A stretch of 64,000 nucleotides of DNA from Macrostomum hystrix (Eukaryota; Platyhelminthes; Macrostomidae), in assembly GCA_950097015.1 (NCBI GenBank), contig CATNEN010000005.1, positions 2,409,501 to 2,473,500 on the forward strand, given 5' to 3'. The notes under the pieces are model-generated. The model searched no databases. It saw nothing but the letters and a program-made list of their open reading frames with translations, and was not told the origin of the DNA. Positions 27,701 through 41,462 of this stretch are shown piece by piece (position 1 is the first letter of the stretch; each line of letters opens with the position of its first letter). A program made the translations under genes and the position numbers.

Positions 27701-30700
27701 TATTGCAGACTAGACTAGCAATCCATTCTAGCTATTCTCCTGGATACTGTAGACTAGACTAGCAATCCATTCTAGCTATTCTCCTGGATACTGTAGACTA
27801 GACTAGCAATCCATTCTAGCTATTCTCCTGGATATTGCAGACTAGACTAGCAATCCATTCTAGCTATTCTCCTGGATATTGCAGACTAGACTAGCAATCC
27901 ATTCAAGCTATTCTCCTGGATACTGTAGACTAGACTAGCAATCCAATCTAGCTATTCTCCTGGATACTGTAGACTAGACTAGCAATCCATTCTAGCTATT
28001 CTCCTGGATATTGTAGACTAGACTAGCAATCCATTCTAGCTATTCTCCTGGATACTGAAGAACAGACTAGCAATCCATTCTAGCTATTCTCCTGGATATT
28101 GCAGACTAGACTAGCAATCCATTCTAGCTATTCTCCTGGATATTGCAGAACAGACTAGCAATCCATTCTAGCTATTCTCCTGGATATTGCAGACTAGACT
28201 AGCAATCCATTCTAGCTATTCTCCTGGACACTGTAGGCTAGACTAGCAATCCATTCTAGCTATTCTCCTGGATACTGTAGACTAGACTAGCAATCCATTC
28301 TAGCTATTCTCCTGGATATTGTAGACTAGACTAGCAATCCATTCTAGCTATTCTCCTGGATATTGCAGACTAGACTAGCAATCCATTCTTGATATTCTCC
28401 TGGATACTGCAGACTAGACTAGCAATCCATTCAAGCTATTCTCCTGGATATTGCAGACTAGACTAGCAATCCATTCTAGCTATTCTCCTGGATATTGCAG
28501 ACTAGACTAGCAATCCATTCTAGCTATTCTCCTGGATACTGTAGACTAGACTAGCAATCCATTCTAGCTATTCTCCTGGATACTGTAGACTAGACTAGCA
28601 ATCCATTCTAGCTATTCTCCTGGATATTGCAGACTAGACTAGCAATCCATTCTAGCTATTCTCCTGGATATTGTAGACTAGACTAGCAATCCATTCTAGC
28701 TATTCTCCTGGATATTGTAGGCTAGACTAGCAATCCATTCTAGCTATTCTCCTGGATATTGTAGACTAGACTAGCAATCCATTCTAGCTATTCTCCTGGA
28801 TACTGTAGACTAGACTAGCAATCCATTCTAGCTATTCTCCTGGATATTGTAGACTAGACTAGCAATCCATTCTAGCTATTCTCCTGGATACTGTAGACTA
28901 GACTAGCAATCCAATCTTGATATTCTCCTGGATATTGCAGACTAGACTAGCAATCCAATCTAGCTATTCTCCTGGATACTGTAGACTAGACTAGCAATCC
29001 AATCTTGATATTCTCCTGGATATTGCAGACTAGACTAGCAATCCAATCTAGCTATTCTCCTGGATATTGCAGACTAGACTAGCAATCCATTCTAGCTATT
29101 CTCCTGGATATTGCAGACTAGACTAGCAATCCATTCTAGCTATTCTCCTGGATATTGTAGACTAGACTAGCAATCCATTCTAGCTATTCTCCTGGATACT
29201 GTAGACTAGACTAGCAATCCATTCTAGCTATTCTCCTGGATATTGCAGACTAGACTAGCAATCCATTCTAGCTATTCTCCTGGATATTGCAGACTAGACT
29301 AGCAATCCATTCTAGCTATTCTCCTGGATATTGCAGACTAGACTAGCAATCCATTCTAGCTATTCTCCTGGATATTGTAGACTAGACTAGCAATCCATTC
29401 TAGCTATTCTCCTGGATATTGTAGGCTAGACTAGCAATCCATTCTAGCTATTCTCCTGGATACTGTAGACTAGACTAGCAATCCATTCTAGCTATTCTCC
29501 TGGATATTGTAGACTAGACTAGCAATCCATTCTAGCTATTCTCCTGGATATTGTAGACTAGACTAGCAATCCATTCTAGCTATTCTCCTGGATATTGTAG
29601 GCTAGACTAGCAATCCATTCTAGCTATTCTCCTGGATACTGTAGACTAGACTAGCAATCCATTCTAGCTATTCTCCTGGATACTGTAGACTAGACTAGCA
29701 ATCCATTCTAGCTATTCTCCTGGATATTGCAGACTAGACTAGCAATCCATTCTAGCTATTCTCCTGGATATTGTAGACTAGACTAGCAATCCATTCTAGC
29801 TATTCTCCTGGATATTGCAGACTAGACTAGCAATCCATTCTTGATATTCTCCTGGATATTGCAGACTAGACTAGCAATCCATTCTAGCTATTCTCCTGGA
29901 TATTGTAGACTAGACTAGCAATCCATTCTAGCTATTCTCCCGGATACTGTAGGCTAGACTAGCAATCCAATCTAGCTATTCTCCTGGATATTGCAGACTA
30001 GACTAGCAATCCATTCTAGCTATTCTCCTGGATATTGCAGACTAGACTAGCAATCCATTCTAGCTATTCTCCTGGATATTGTAGACTAGACTAGCAATCC
30101 ATTCTAGCAATTCTCCTGGATATTGTAGACTAGACTAGCAATCCATTCTAGCTATTCTCCTGGATATTGCAGACTAGACTAGCAATCCATTCTAGCTATT
30201 CTCCTGGATACTGCAGACTAGACTAGCAATCCATTCTAGCTATTCTCCTGGATATTGCAGACTAGACTAGCAATCCATTCTTGATATTCTCCTGGATATT
30301 GCAGACTAGACTAGCAATCCATTCTTGATATTCTCCTGGATATTGCAGACTAGACTAGCAATCCATTCTAGCTATTCTCCTGGATATTGCAGACTAGACT
30401 AGCAATCCATTCTTGATATTCTCCTGGATATTGCAGACTAGACTAGCAATCCATTCTAGCTATTCTCCTGGATACTGTAGACTAGACTAGCAATCCATTC
30501 TAGCTATTCTCCTGGATATTGCAGACTAGACTAGCAATCCATTCTAGCTATTCTCCTGGATACTGTAGACTAGACTAGCAATCCATTCTAGCTATTCTCC
30601 TGGATATTGCAGACTAGACTAGCAATCCATTCTAGCTATTCTCCTGGATATTGTAGACTAGACTAGCAATCCATTCTAGCTATTCTCCTGGATATTGCAG

Positions 30701-33700
30701 ACTAGACTAGCAATCCATTCTAGCTATTCTCCTGGATATTGTAGACTAGACTAGCAATCCATTCTAGCTATTCTCCTGGATATTGCAGACTAGACTAGCA
30801 ATCCATTCTAGCTATTCTCCTGGATATTGTAGACTAGACTAGCAATCCATTCTAGCTATTCTCCTGGATATTGTAGACTAGACTAGCAATCCATTCTAGC
30901 TATTCTCCTGGATACTGTAGACTAGACTAGCAATCCATTCTAGCTATTCTCCTGGATATTGCAGACTAGACTAGCAATCCATTCTTGATATTCTCCTGGA
31001 TATTGCAGACTAGACTAGCAATCCATTCTAGCTATTCTCCTGGATACTGTAGACTAGACTAGCAATCCATTCTAGCTATTCTCCTGGATATTGCAGACTA
31101 GACTAGCAATCCATTCAAGCTATTCTCCTGGATATTGCAGACTAGACTAGCAATCCATTCTAGCTATTCTCTTGGATATTGCAGACTAGACTAGCAATCC
31201 ATTCTAGCTATTCTCCTGGATACTGTAGACTAGACTAGCAATCCATTCTAGCTATTCTCCTGGATACTGTAGACTAGACTAGCAATCCATTCTAGCTATT
31301 CTCCTGGATATTGCAGACTAGACTAGCAATCCATTCTAGCTATTCTCCTGGATACTGTAGACTAGACTAGCAATCCATTCTAGCTATTCTCCTGGATATT
31401 GCAGACTAGACTAGCAATCCAATCTAGCTATTCTCCTGGATATTGCAGACTAGACTAGCAATCCATTCTAGCTATTCTCCTGGATATTGCAGACTAGACT
31501 AGCAATCCAATCTTGATATTCTCCTGGATACTGAAGAACAGACTAGCAATCCATTCTAGCTATTCTCCTGGATATTGTAGACTAGACTAGCAATCCATTC
31601 TAGCTATTCTCCTGGATATTGCAGACTAGACTAGCAATCCATTCTAGCTATTCTCCTGGATATTGCAGACTAGACTAGCAATCCAATCTTGATATTCTCC
31701 TGGATACTGAAGAACAGACTAGCAATCCATTCTAGCTATTCTCCTGGATATTGTAGACTAGACTAGCAATCCATTCTAGCTATTCTCCTGGATATTGCAG
31801 ACTAGACTAGCAATCCATTCTAGCTATTCTCCTGGATATTGCAGACTAGACTAGCAATCCATTCTAGCTATTCTCCTGGATATTGCAGACTAGACTAGCA
31901 ATCCAATCTAGCTATTCTCCTGGATACTGTAGGCTAGACTAGCAATCCATTCTAGCTATTCTCCTGGATACTGTAGACTAGACTAGCAATCCATTCTAGC
32001 TATTCTCCTGGATATTGCAGACTAGACTAGCAATCCATTCAAGCTATTCTCCTGGATATTGTAGACTAGACTAGCAATCCATTCTAGCTATTCTCCTGGA
32101 TATTGCAGACTAGACTAGCAATCCATTCAAGCTATTCTCCTGGATACTGTAGACTAGACTAGCAATCCATTCTAGCTATTCTCCTGGATATTGTAGACTA
32201 GACTAGCAATCCATTCTAGCTATTCTCCTGGATATTGCAGACTAGACTAGCAATCCAATCTAGCTATTCTCCTGGATACTGTAGGCTAGACTAGCAATCC
32301 ATTCTAGCTATTCTCCTGGATATTGCAGACTAGACTAGCAATCCATTCTAGCTATTCTCCTGGATATTGCAGACTAGACTAGCAATCCAATCTTGATATT
32401 CTCCTGGATACTGAAGAACAGACTAGCAATCCATTCTAGCTATTCTCCTGGATATTGTAGACTAGACTAGCAATCCATTCTAGCTATTCTCCTGGATATT
32501 GCAGACTAGACTAGCAATCCATTCTAGCTATTCTCCTGGATATTGCAGACTAGACTAGCAATCCATTCTAGCTATTCTCCTGGATATTGCAGACTAGACT
32601 AGCAATCCAATCTAGCTATTCTCCTGGATATTGCAGACTAGACTAGCAATCCATTCTAGCTATTCTCCTGGATATTGTAGACTAGACTAGCAATCCATTC
32701 TTGATATTCTCCTGGATATTGCAGACTAGACTAGCAATCCATTCTAGCTATTCTCCTGGATACTGTAGGCTAGACTAGCAATCCATTCTAGCTATTCTCC
32801 TGGATACTGTAGACTAGACTAGCAATCCATTCTAGCTATTCTCCTGGATATTGCAGACTAGACTAGCAATCCATTCAAGCTATTCTCCTGGATATTGTAG
32901 ACTAGACTAGCAATCCATTCTAGCTATTCTCCTGGATATTGCAGACTAGACTAGCAATCCATTCAAGCTATTCTCCTGGATACTGTAGACTAGACTAGCA
33001 ATCCATTCTAGCTATTCTCCTGGATATTGTAGACTAGACTAGCAATCCATTCTAGCTATTCTCCAGGATATTGCAGACTAGACTAGCAATCCATTCTAGC
33101 TATTCTCCTGGATATTGTAGACTAGACTAGCAAGCCATTCTAGCTATTCTCCTGGATATTGCAGACTAGACTAGCAATCCATTCTAGCTATTCTCCTGGA
33201 TACTCTAGACTAGACTAGCAATCCATTCTAGCTATTCTCCTGGATATTGCAGACTAGACTAGCAATCCATTCTAGCTATTCTCCTGGATATTGTAGACTA
33301 GACTAGCAAGCCATTCTAGCTATTCTCCTGGATATTGCAGACTAGACTAGCAATCCATTCTAGCTATTCTCCTGGATACTGCAGACTAGACTAGCAATCC
33401 ATTCTAGCTATTCTCCTGGATATTGCAGACTAGACTAGCAATCCATTCAAGCTATTCTCCTGGATACTGTAGACTAGACTAGCAATCCATTCTAGCTATT
33501 CTCCTGGATATTGTAGACTAGACTAGCAATCCATTCTAGCTATTCTCCTGGATACTCTAGACTAGCAATCCATTCTAGCTATTCTCCTGGATACTGTAGA
33601 CTAGACTAGCAATCCATTCTAGCTATTCTCCTGGATATTGTAGACTAGACTAGCAATCCATTCTAGCTATTCTCCTGGATACTGCAGACTAGACTAGCAA

Positions 33701-35990
33701 TCCATTCTAGCTATTCTCCTGGATACTCTAGACTAGACTAGCAAGCCATTCTAGCTATTCTCCTGGATACTGTAGGCTAGACTAGCAATCCATTCTAGCT
33801 ATTCTCCTGGATATTGAAGAACAGACTAGCAATCCATTCTAGCTATTCTCCTGGATATTGCAGACTAGACTAGCAATCCATTCTAGCTATTCTCCTGGAT
33901 ATTGCAGACTAGACTAGCAATCCATTCTAGCTATTCTCCTGGATATTGCAGACTAGACTAGCAATCCAATCTAGCTATTCTCCTGGATATTGCAGACTAG
34001 ACTAGCAATCCAATCTAGCTATTCTCCTGGATATTGTAGACTAGACTAGCAATCCATTCTAGCTATTCTCCTGGATATTGCAGACTAGACTAGCAATCCA
34101 TTCTAGCTATTCTCCTGGATATTGAAGAACAGACTAGCAATCCATTCTAGCTATTCTCCTGGATATTGCAGACTAGACTAGCAATCCATTCTAGCTATTC
34201 TCCTGGATATTGCAGACTAGACTAGCAATCCATTCTAGCTATTCTCCTGGATATTGCAGACTAGACTAGCAATCCAATCTAGCTATTCTCCTGGATATTG
34301 TAGACTAGACTAGCAATCCATTCTAGCTATTCTCCTGGATATTGCAGACTAGACTAGCAATCCAATCTAGCTATTCTCCTGGATATTGCAGACTAGACTA
34401 GCAATCCAATCTAGCTATTCTCCTGGATATTGTAGACTAGACTAGCAATCCATTCTAGCTATTCTCCTGGATACTGTAGACTAGACTAGCAATCCATTCT
34501 AGCTATTCTCCTGGATATTGCAGACTAGACTAGCAATCCATTCTAGCTATTCTCCTGGATATTGTACGCTAGACTAGCAAGCCATTCTAGCTATTCTCCT
34601 GGATATTGTAGGCTAGACTAGCAATCCATTCTAGCTATTCTCCTGGATATTGTAGGCTAGACTAGCAATCCATTCTAGCTATTCTCCTGGATACTGTAGA
34701 CTAGACTAGCAATCCATTCTAGCTATTCTCCTGGATATTGCAGACTAGACTAGCAATCCATTCTAGCTATTCTCCTGGATATTGCAGACTAGACTAGCAA
34801 TCCATTCTAGCTATTCTCCTGGATACTGTAGACTAGACTAGCAATCCATTCTAGCTATTCTCCTGGATATTGCAGACTAGACTAGCAATCCATTCTAGCT
34901 ATTCTCCTGGATATTGTAGACTAGACTAGCAATCCAATCTAGCTATTCTCCTGGATATTGCAGACTAGACTAGCAATCCAATCTAGCTATTCTCCTGGAT
35001 ACTGTAGACTAGACTAGCAAGCCATTCTAGCTATTCTCCTGGATACTGTAGGCTAGACTAGCAATCCATTCTAGCTATTCTCCTGGATATTGAAGAACAG
35101 ACTAGCAATCCATTCTAGCTATTCTCCTGGATATTGCAGACTAGACTAGCAATCCATTCTAGCTATTCTCCTGGATATTGCAGACTAGACTAGCAATCCA
35201 TTCTAGCTATTCTCCTGGATATTGTAGACTAGACTAGCAATCCATTCTAGCTATTCTCCTGGATACTGTAGACTAGACTAGCAATCCATTCTAGCTATTC
35301 TCCTGGATATTGCAGACTAGACTAGCAATCCATTCTAGCTATTCTCCTGGATACTGTAGACTAGACTAGCAATCCTTTCTAGCTATTCTCCTGGATATTG
35401 CAGACTAGACTAGCAATCCATTCTAGCTATTCTCCTGGATATTGTAGGCTAGACTAGCAATCCATTCTAGCTATTCTCCTGGATATTGTAGACTAGACTA
35501 GCAATCCAATCTTGATATTCTCCTGGATATTGCAGACTAGACTAGCAATCCATTCTAGCTATTCTCCTGGATATTGTAGACTAGACTAGCAATCCATTCT
35601 AGCTATTCTCCTGGATATTGTAGACTAGACTAGCAATCCATTCTAGCTATTCTCCTGGATATTGCAGACTAGACTAGCAATCCATTCTAGCTATTCTCCT
35701 GGATATTGTAGACTAGACTAGCAATCCATTCTAGCTATTCTCCTGGATATTGCAGACTAGACTAGCAATCCATTCTAGCTATTCTCCTGGATATTGTAGA
35801 CTAGACTAGCAATCCATTCTAGCTATTCTCCTGGATATTGTAGACTAGACTAGCAATCCATTCTAGCTATTCTCCTGGATATTGCAGACTAGACTAGCAA
35901 TCCATTCTAGCTATTCTCCTGGATATTGTAGACTAGACTAGCAATCCATTCTAGCTATTCTCCTGGATACTGAAGAACAGACTAGCAATC
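3764..35990. repeat. 32-kb array of a 44-bp satellite (about 730 copies)
   Basis: An uninterrupted array of a 44-bp unit built from tggatattgtagactagact, agcaatccattctagc and tattctcc. Lines realign every 660 bases (15 units). Units differ at a few diagnostic sites: att/act, gtag/gcag/ctag, gaagaacag, ccatt/ccaat, agcta/tgata, agacta/aggcta. Higher-order duplications are visible at offsets of 2,200 bp (50 units), 5,060 bp (115 units) and about 12.6 kb. A small cluster of indels (20,936-21,215 and 21,595) breaks the register; one is repeated at 33,558. No stable open frame crosses it. Scale and homogeneity are those of a major satellite, possibly heterochromatic or centromeric; the latter is inference only. 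Confidence 0.98.
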
Positions 35991-37029
35991 TAGTTTGCAA
36001 TTAAAATCTAGTTTTAAAAAGTCCCTTCCGTCAATTGAGAGGCCTACAGATCGGAAGTTTAAAAAAGGCGTTCACGAGAAACACTTGATCAATATTTTCA
36101 AGCAATATAACCGCCAAGTTATAAAAGTCAAAGAATACGATATACGGTATCATAGTCGGTGTACAACTTCACTCTTTCTTTCTCTTTGAAGTTTGAAGCT
36201 ATCCGATTCTTGAACCATGATTGCGTTTTCATCTTTCAGCTGGATGGGGGTGCCGCGATATCAGTTGGGGATCTGGGAGTTGATAAGAGAGGGTTAAAAT
36301 GGCTAGGAATTAGATAAAAAAAAAGTGGTTCACCAAATCGACAGCTTACACACACCAGTCTGAAGGCTATCATTCCGTAACGTTTTCTGCATAGCTAGCT
36401 TTCCAATCTGGTCTGATGTTAATATAACACTCGTGGATTACCGCTATAGAAAATACTAATTAACGATTAACGATCGCTTCACTAGATGTAGTATTAGAAG
36501 AGGCTGTGCATTTTAACACACACACACACTTGCATGAAATTCAGCATTATAAAAAGCATGCTTCCCATAATCTGTTCGATTTAGGGAAAAAAAACAAATA
36601 GGATTAGAAAGATCCTTAATAAGCTGAGGATTATATTGTCCCTATGACACGCATCAGGGAGAAAAAAGGTGTGTATCGAAATTAGAATTAGCTGATCTCG
36701 GCTAAAGATTGGGGAGTTGTAGAGGACCTACCAGAAAGAGTTGTTAAAATGCAGTTTTTTAGTATAACACAAGCTGTAGGCTTAAGCTAAAACGTGCTGG
36801 TTCGCCATATGCGGCACTGTATTTTGTTTCCATTTTTGTTATACAAAGTATAGTTAGTCGAATGGTAGAGAATCGAAGCTAGGAGAAATGCTTCTTGGAA
36901 AAATGGGAAAATTCAGATTCGATTTAAAAAATTGTGCTTTCGCTTTTGGTTCCTGCCATCTATAAGTTGTTACACCAGCAATTGTCAAGCCGAAAAAAGA
37001 ATAAAATGATTTTTAGAAGCCTATAAACT
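35991..37029. other. Unique spacer, no gene recognised
   Basis: About 1 kb of AT-rich non-repetitive DNA between the 44-bp and right-hand 40-bp arrays. A 64-codon plus-strand frame (35,995-36,189) starts inside the edge of the array and has no recognisable domain. A short CA run lies near 36,520. Nothing else is supported. Confidence 0.55.
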
Positions 37030-39690
37030 GGATTGCTAATCTATCCCATTTAGAATGAAGGGATAGAATGGATTGCTAATCTATCCCATTTAGAATGAAG
37101 GAATAGAATGGATTGCTAATCTATCCCATTTAGAATGAAGGAATAGAATGGATTGCTAATCTATCCCATTTAGAATGAAGGAATAGAATGGATTGCTAAT
37201 CTATCCTTTTAGAATGAAGGGATAGAATGGATTGCTAATCTATCCCATTTAGAATGAAGGAATATAATGGATTGCTAATCTATCCCATTTAGAATGAAGG
37301 CATAGAATGGATTGCTAATCTATCCCATTTAGAATGAAGGAATATAATGTATTGCCAATCTATCCCATTTAGAATGAAGGCATAGAATGGATTGCTAAAC
37401 TATCCCATTTAGAATGAAGGAATAGAATGGATTGCTAATCTATCCCATTTAGAATGAAGGAATAGAATGGATTGCTAATCTATCCCATTTAGAATGAAGG
37501 CATAGAATGGATTGCTAAACTATCCCATTTAGAATGAAGGAATAGAATGGATTGCTAATCTATCCCATTTAGAATGAAGGAATAGAATGGATTGCTAATC
37601 TATCCCATTTAGAATGAAGGAATAGAATGGATTGCTAATCTATCCCATTTAGAATGAAGGCATAGAATGGATTGCTAATCTATCCCATTTAGAATGAAGG
37701 CATAGAATGGATTGCTAATCTATCCCATTTAGAATGAAGGAATAGAATGGATTGCTAATCTATCCCATTTAGAATGAAGGCATAGAATGGATTGCTAATC
37801 TATCCCATTTAGAATGAAGGCATAGAATGGATTGCTAATCTATCCCATTTAGAATGAAGGCATAGAATGGATTGCTAATCTATCCCATTTAGAATGAAGG
37901 AATAGAATGGATTGCTAATCTATCCCATTTAGAATGACGGAATAGAGTGGATTGCTAATCTATCCTTTTAGAATGAAGGAATAGAATGGATTGCTAATCT
38001 ATCCCATTTAGAATGACGGAATAGAGTGGATTGCTAATCTATCCTTTTAGAATGAAGGAATAGAATGGATTGCTAATCTATCCTTTTAGAATGAAGGAAT
38101 AGAATGGATTGCTAATCTATCCTTTTAGAATGACGGAATAGAGTGGATTGCTAATCTATCCTTTTAGAATGAAGGAATATAATGGATTGCTAATCTATCC
38201 CATTTAGAATGAAGGAATAGAGTGGATTGCTAATCTATCCTTTTAGAATGAAGGAATAGAATGGATTGCTAATCTATCCCATTTAGAATGACGGAATAGA
38301 GTGGATTGCTAATCTATCCTTTTAGAATGAAGGAATATAATGGATTGCTAATCTATCCCATTTAGAATGAAGGAATAGAGTGGATTGCTAATCTATCCTT
38401 TTAGAATGAAGGCATAGAATGGATTGCTAATCTATCCCATTTAGAATGAAGGAATAGAATGGATTGCTAATCTATCCCATTTAGAATGACGGAATAGAGT
38501 GGATTGCTAATCTATCCTTTTAGAATGAAGGAATAGAATGGATTGCTAATCTATCCCATTTAGAATGACGGAATAGAGTGGATTGCTAATCTATCCTTTT
38601 AGAATGAAGGAATAGAATGGATTGCTAATCTATCCTTTTAGAATGAAGGAATAGAATGGATTGCTAATCTATCCTTTTAGAATGACGGAATAGAGTGGAT
38701 TGCTAATCTATCCTTTTAGAATGAAGGAATATAATGGATTGCTAATCTATCCCATTTAGAATGAAGGAATAGAATGGATTGCTAATCTATCCCATTTCGA
38801 ATGAAGGAATAGAATGGATTGCTAATCTATCCCATTTAGAATGAAGGCATAGAATGGATTGCTAATCTATCCCATTTCGAATGAAGGAATAGAATGGATT
38901 GCTAATCTATCCCATTTAGAATGAAGGAATAGAATGGATTGCCAATCTATCCCATTTAGAATGAAGGCATAGAATGGATTGCTAAACTATCCCATTTAGA
39001 ATGAAGGAATAGAATGGATTGCTAATCTATCCCATTTAGAATGAAGGGATAGAATGGATTGCTAATCTATCCCATTTAGAATGAAGGAATAGAATGGATT
39101 GCTAATCTATCCCATTTAGAACGAAGGAATAGAATGGATTGCTAATCTATCCCATTTAGAATGAAGGGATAGAATGGATTGCTAATCTATCCCATTTCGA
39201 ATGAAGGAATAGAATGGATTGCTAATCTATCCCATTTAGAATGAAGGAATAGAATGGATTGCCAATCTATCCCATTTAGAATGAAGGCATAGAATGAATT
39301 GCTAAACTATCCCATTTAGAACGAAGGAATAGAATGGATTGCTAATCTATCCCATTTAGAATGAAGGGATAGAATGGATTGCTAATCTATCCTTTTAGAA
39401 TGAAGGGATAGAATGGATTGCTAATCTATCCCATTTAGAATGAAGGCATAGAATGGATTGCTAATCTATCCCATTTAGAATGAAGGGGTAGAATGGATTG
39501 CCAATCTATCCCATTTAGAATGAAGGGATAGAATGGATTGCTAATCTATCCCATTTAGAATGAAAGCTTAGAATGGATTGCTAATCTATTCCATTTAGAA
39601 TGAAGGAATAGAATGGATTGCTAATCTATTCTTTTAGAATGAAGGAATAGAATGGATTGCTAATCTATTCTTTTAGAATGAAGGAATAGA
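37030..39690. repeat. 40-bp satellite array, right copy, inverted relative to left copy
   Basis: About 67 copies of a 40-bp unit (some 39 bp, where tcccattt is shortened to tcctttt). Key segments are ggattgctaatctatcccat and ttagaatgaaggaatagaat. Its reverse complement reads attctattcctt, then a diverged stretch, then gggata-g-ttagcaatcc, matching the left 40-bp unit at roughly four fifths of positions. The core tagattagcaatccattcta on its minus strand is also present exactly in some 44-bp units (for example near 6,113, 9,061 and 11,261). Confidence 0.97.
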
Positions 39691-39740
39691 ACTAATTGCT
39701 AATTTAGATAAAGGAATGCATTTATTTAGGATCTATTTAG

Positions 39741-39815
39741 TAATTTAATAGCAATATATTCTAGATATTCTCATATATATTGTAGACTAGACAAGCAATG
39801 TATTCTAATTATTGC
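39741..39815. repeat. Isolated degenerate copies of the 44-bp unit
   Basis: Beyond the right-hand array there is a diverged stretch with ctagatattctcatatatat, then tgtagactagacaagcaatg and tattcta. It matches the 44-bp satellite in the same orientation as the main array and looks like an eroded edge or a relic of an earlier boundary. Confidence 0.7.
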
Positions 39816-39830
39816 TAATTGCTAACCTTC

Positions 39831-41198
39831 CAGATTAGTGATGTAATTTAATCTATTTGTTTAAAATGAACTCATTTGTCTATGTATATAAGTAGTGTAC
39901 GTTGGGTTAAATAACTAACAAAATAGCAAAAGTGTCTCAATTACTCATATAAAAATAATTAGATTATAACTAATTGACTCAATTTTTCAAAAAGATGAAA
40001 GAAGCAATTTAACTTGAAAACTGGAAAAATAGACAGAAAAAAAACTATTTTATTTAAATGATTTGAAATGGCAGCTTGATATAATGCGTTAAGCCGGCAG
40101 ATTGGCTAAACAACAGACACTTAAAAATACGACAAGAAAACTTTAACAACACAGAAAGATGAAGCAATTGTAAAACTGGAATATAAACCAAGGAACATTG
40201 CGGAAATGTTTAGAAAATATAACAAATAGACTACTGTTGTATGTTGTAAGTATTTGGAAATGCATTTATAAAAACACTGTTGTAAGAGATTGAATGGGTG
40301 TGGTAGTATAAATATAGTTTAAAAAGTGTTTAATAAATAGACAGATAAAGTACGGCTTGTACTTAGAAATTGATTGGCCAAAATATGGGGGAAAAAGTTG
40401 TAGAAAAAAAATGCTAGCATTTGAGCACATTTAATACAGAGTAGGAGTAGCACAGTGCCTAGACTATTGTTGTAGCTGCAAATAGCTCCTTTTCAAAAGA
40501 CGGATTCAAACTTGAAGAGATTTTTGGGGTAAAGAAGTGCAAGAGACGGGGTGAGAAGTGGGAGACAAGGGGAAGAAGGGGAGAGAATAGAGTGAGAGGG
40601 GGAGAGAACAGAGAGAGAAGGGGATAATTGGAAGAGAAGAGAAAAATGAGATTTGAAGTGAAGTACATAAAAGAAGTAAGAATATTAGCTTAACTAACAT
40701 CAGCATTTGCGTGTTAAGCTAGTTAAGTTAGGCTTGGTCGCAAATCGCTGTTAACAACAATTTCAAAATCCAGATCAGGATTTGATTACAAAAATGCGCA
40801 AATTGAACAAAAAAACTAGGATTAGCAACGAAAACAGCGCGCAAAAATGAAAACACAAATAAAAAAAAATAAAAAATAGTAAAAACTGGCAACGCGAAAT
40901 TAATTAAACGACAAAACTAGGCTTCCCGATAATGCTTTTCCGATAATGATTGCTGCTTAGGGGAAAACTGTGTGACTTTTCTCACAGATTAAGTAGCGAA
41001 TTGGGCGCGAATTGCGCTGGGACGAAAAACTGTCCTACTTCGCTTCAGGAAGGCTTCAGAGGAATTAAAAAAATATATATCTAACCAACTTATTCAGTCT
41101 AATGAATTAAATTCATTCAATTTAATTTAAGAAATTTGTCCAAGTTTTCGTAAATTACACTAGCTTGCAGCCAAATTAATAAGCAGTACGAAAATTTT
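39831..41198. other. Intergenic AT-rich DNA downstream of REC8-like gene
   Basis: No supported gene. It contains A-rich stretches, a polypurine tract (about 40,513-40,655) and scattered short frames, two of which on the minus strand (40,459-40,706) are only the pyrimidine complement of that tract. It separates the satellite block from the 3' end of the REC8-like gene. Confidence 0.6.
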
Positions 41199-41204
41199 TT
41201 TATT
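41199..41204 (-). terminator. Candidate poly(A) signal of REC8-like gene
   Basis: The minus strand reads AATAAA here, about 260 bases past the stop codon at 41,463-41,465. It is the first canonical hexamer I found downstream. A single hexamer in AT-rich DNA is weak evidence. Confidence 0.4.
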
Positions 41205-41299
41205 GCTAATAAACCATGTAAAACACCGTGTTAGTTAAACTTTTTTAAGGTATCTGGTCTTGAGACAAACTATTTTTTAATTGCATAAGCCGTTCTTAA

Positions 41300-41365
41300 A
41301 ATTGGTCTGACCAATTCACAGATTGGTCAAGCCAACTTACAGATTGTTCAAACCAATTTAGACAT
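41300..41365. repeat. Degenerate copies of the REC8 intron-8 repeat in the 3' region
   Basis: Three diverged copies of the attggtcaagccaa-type unit (attggtctgaccaatt, attggtcaagccaa, attgttcaaaccaatt). The same family forms the ordered array at 42,046-42,360. They lie between the stop codon and the candidate poly(A) signal, hence probably in the 3' UTR. Confidence 0.75.
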
Positions 41366-41462
41366 AGGTAAAAATAAGCTCCCTGTGCAAAAAAGTTTTA
41401 TGATTACTCGGTTTTAACAAGAATCAATAGAAAAAAACTTTTAAGCTAGATAATGATATAAA

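Noticed and set aside
3764-35990. CRISPR array
   Set aside because: There are no unique spacers; the whole 44-bp unit repeats with point variants. It is a eukaryotic satellite.
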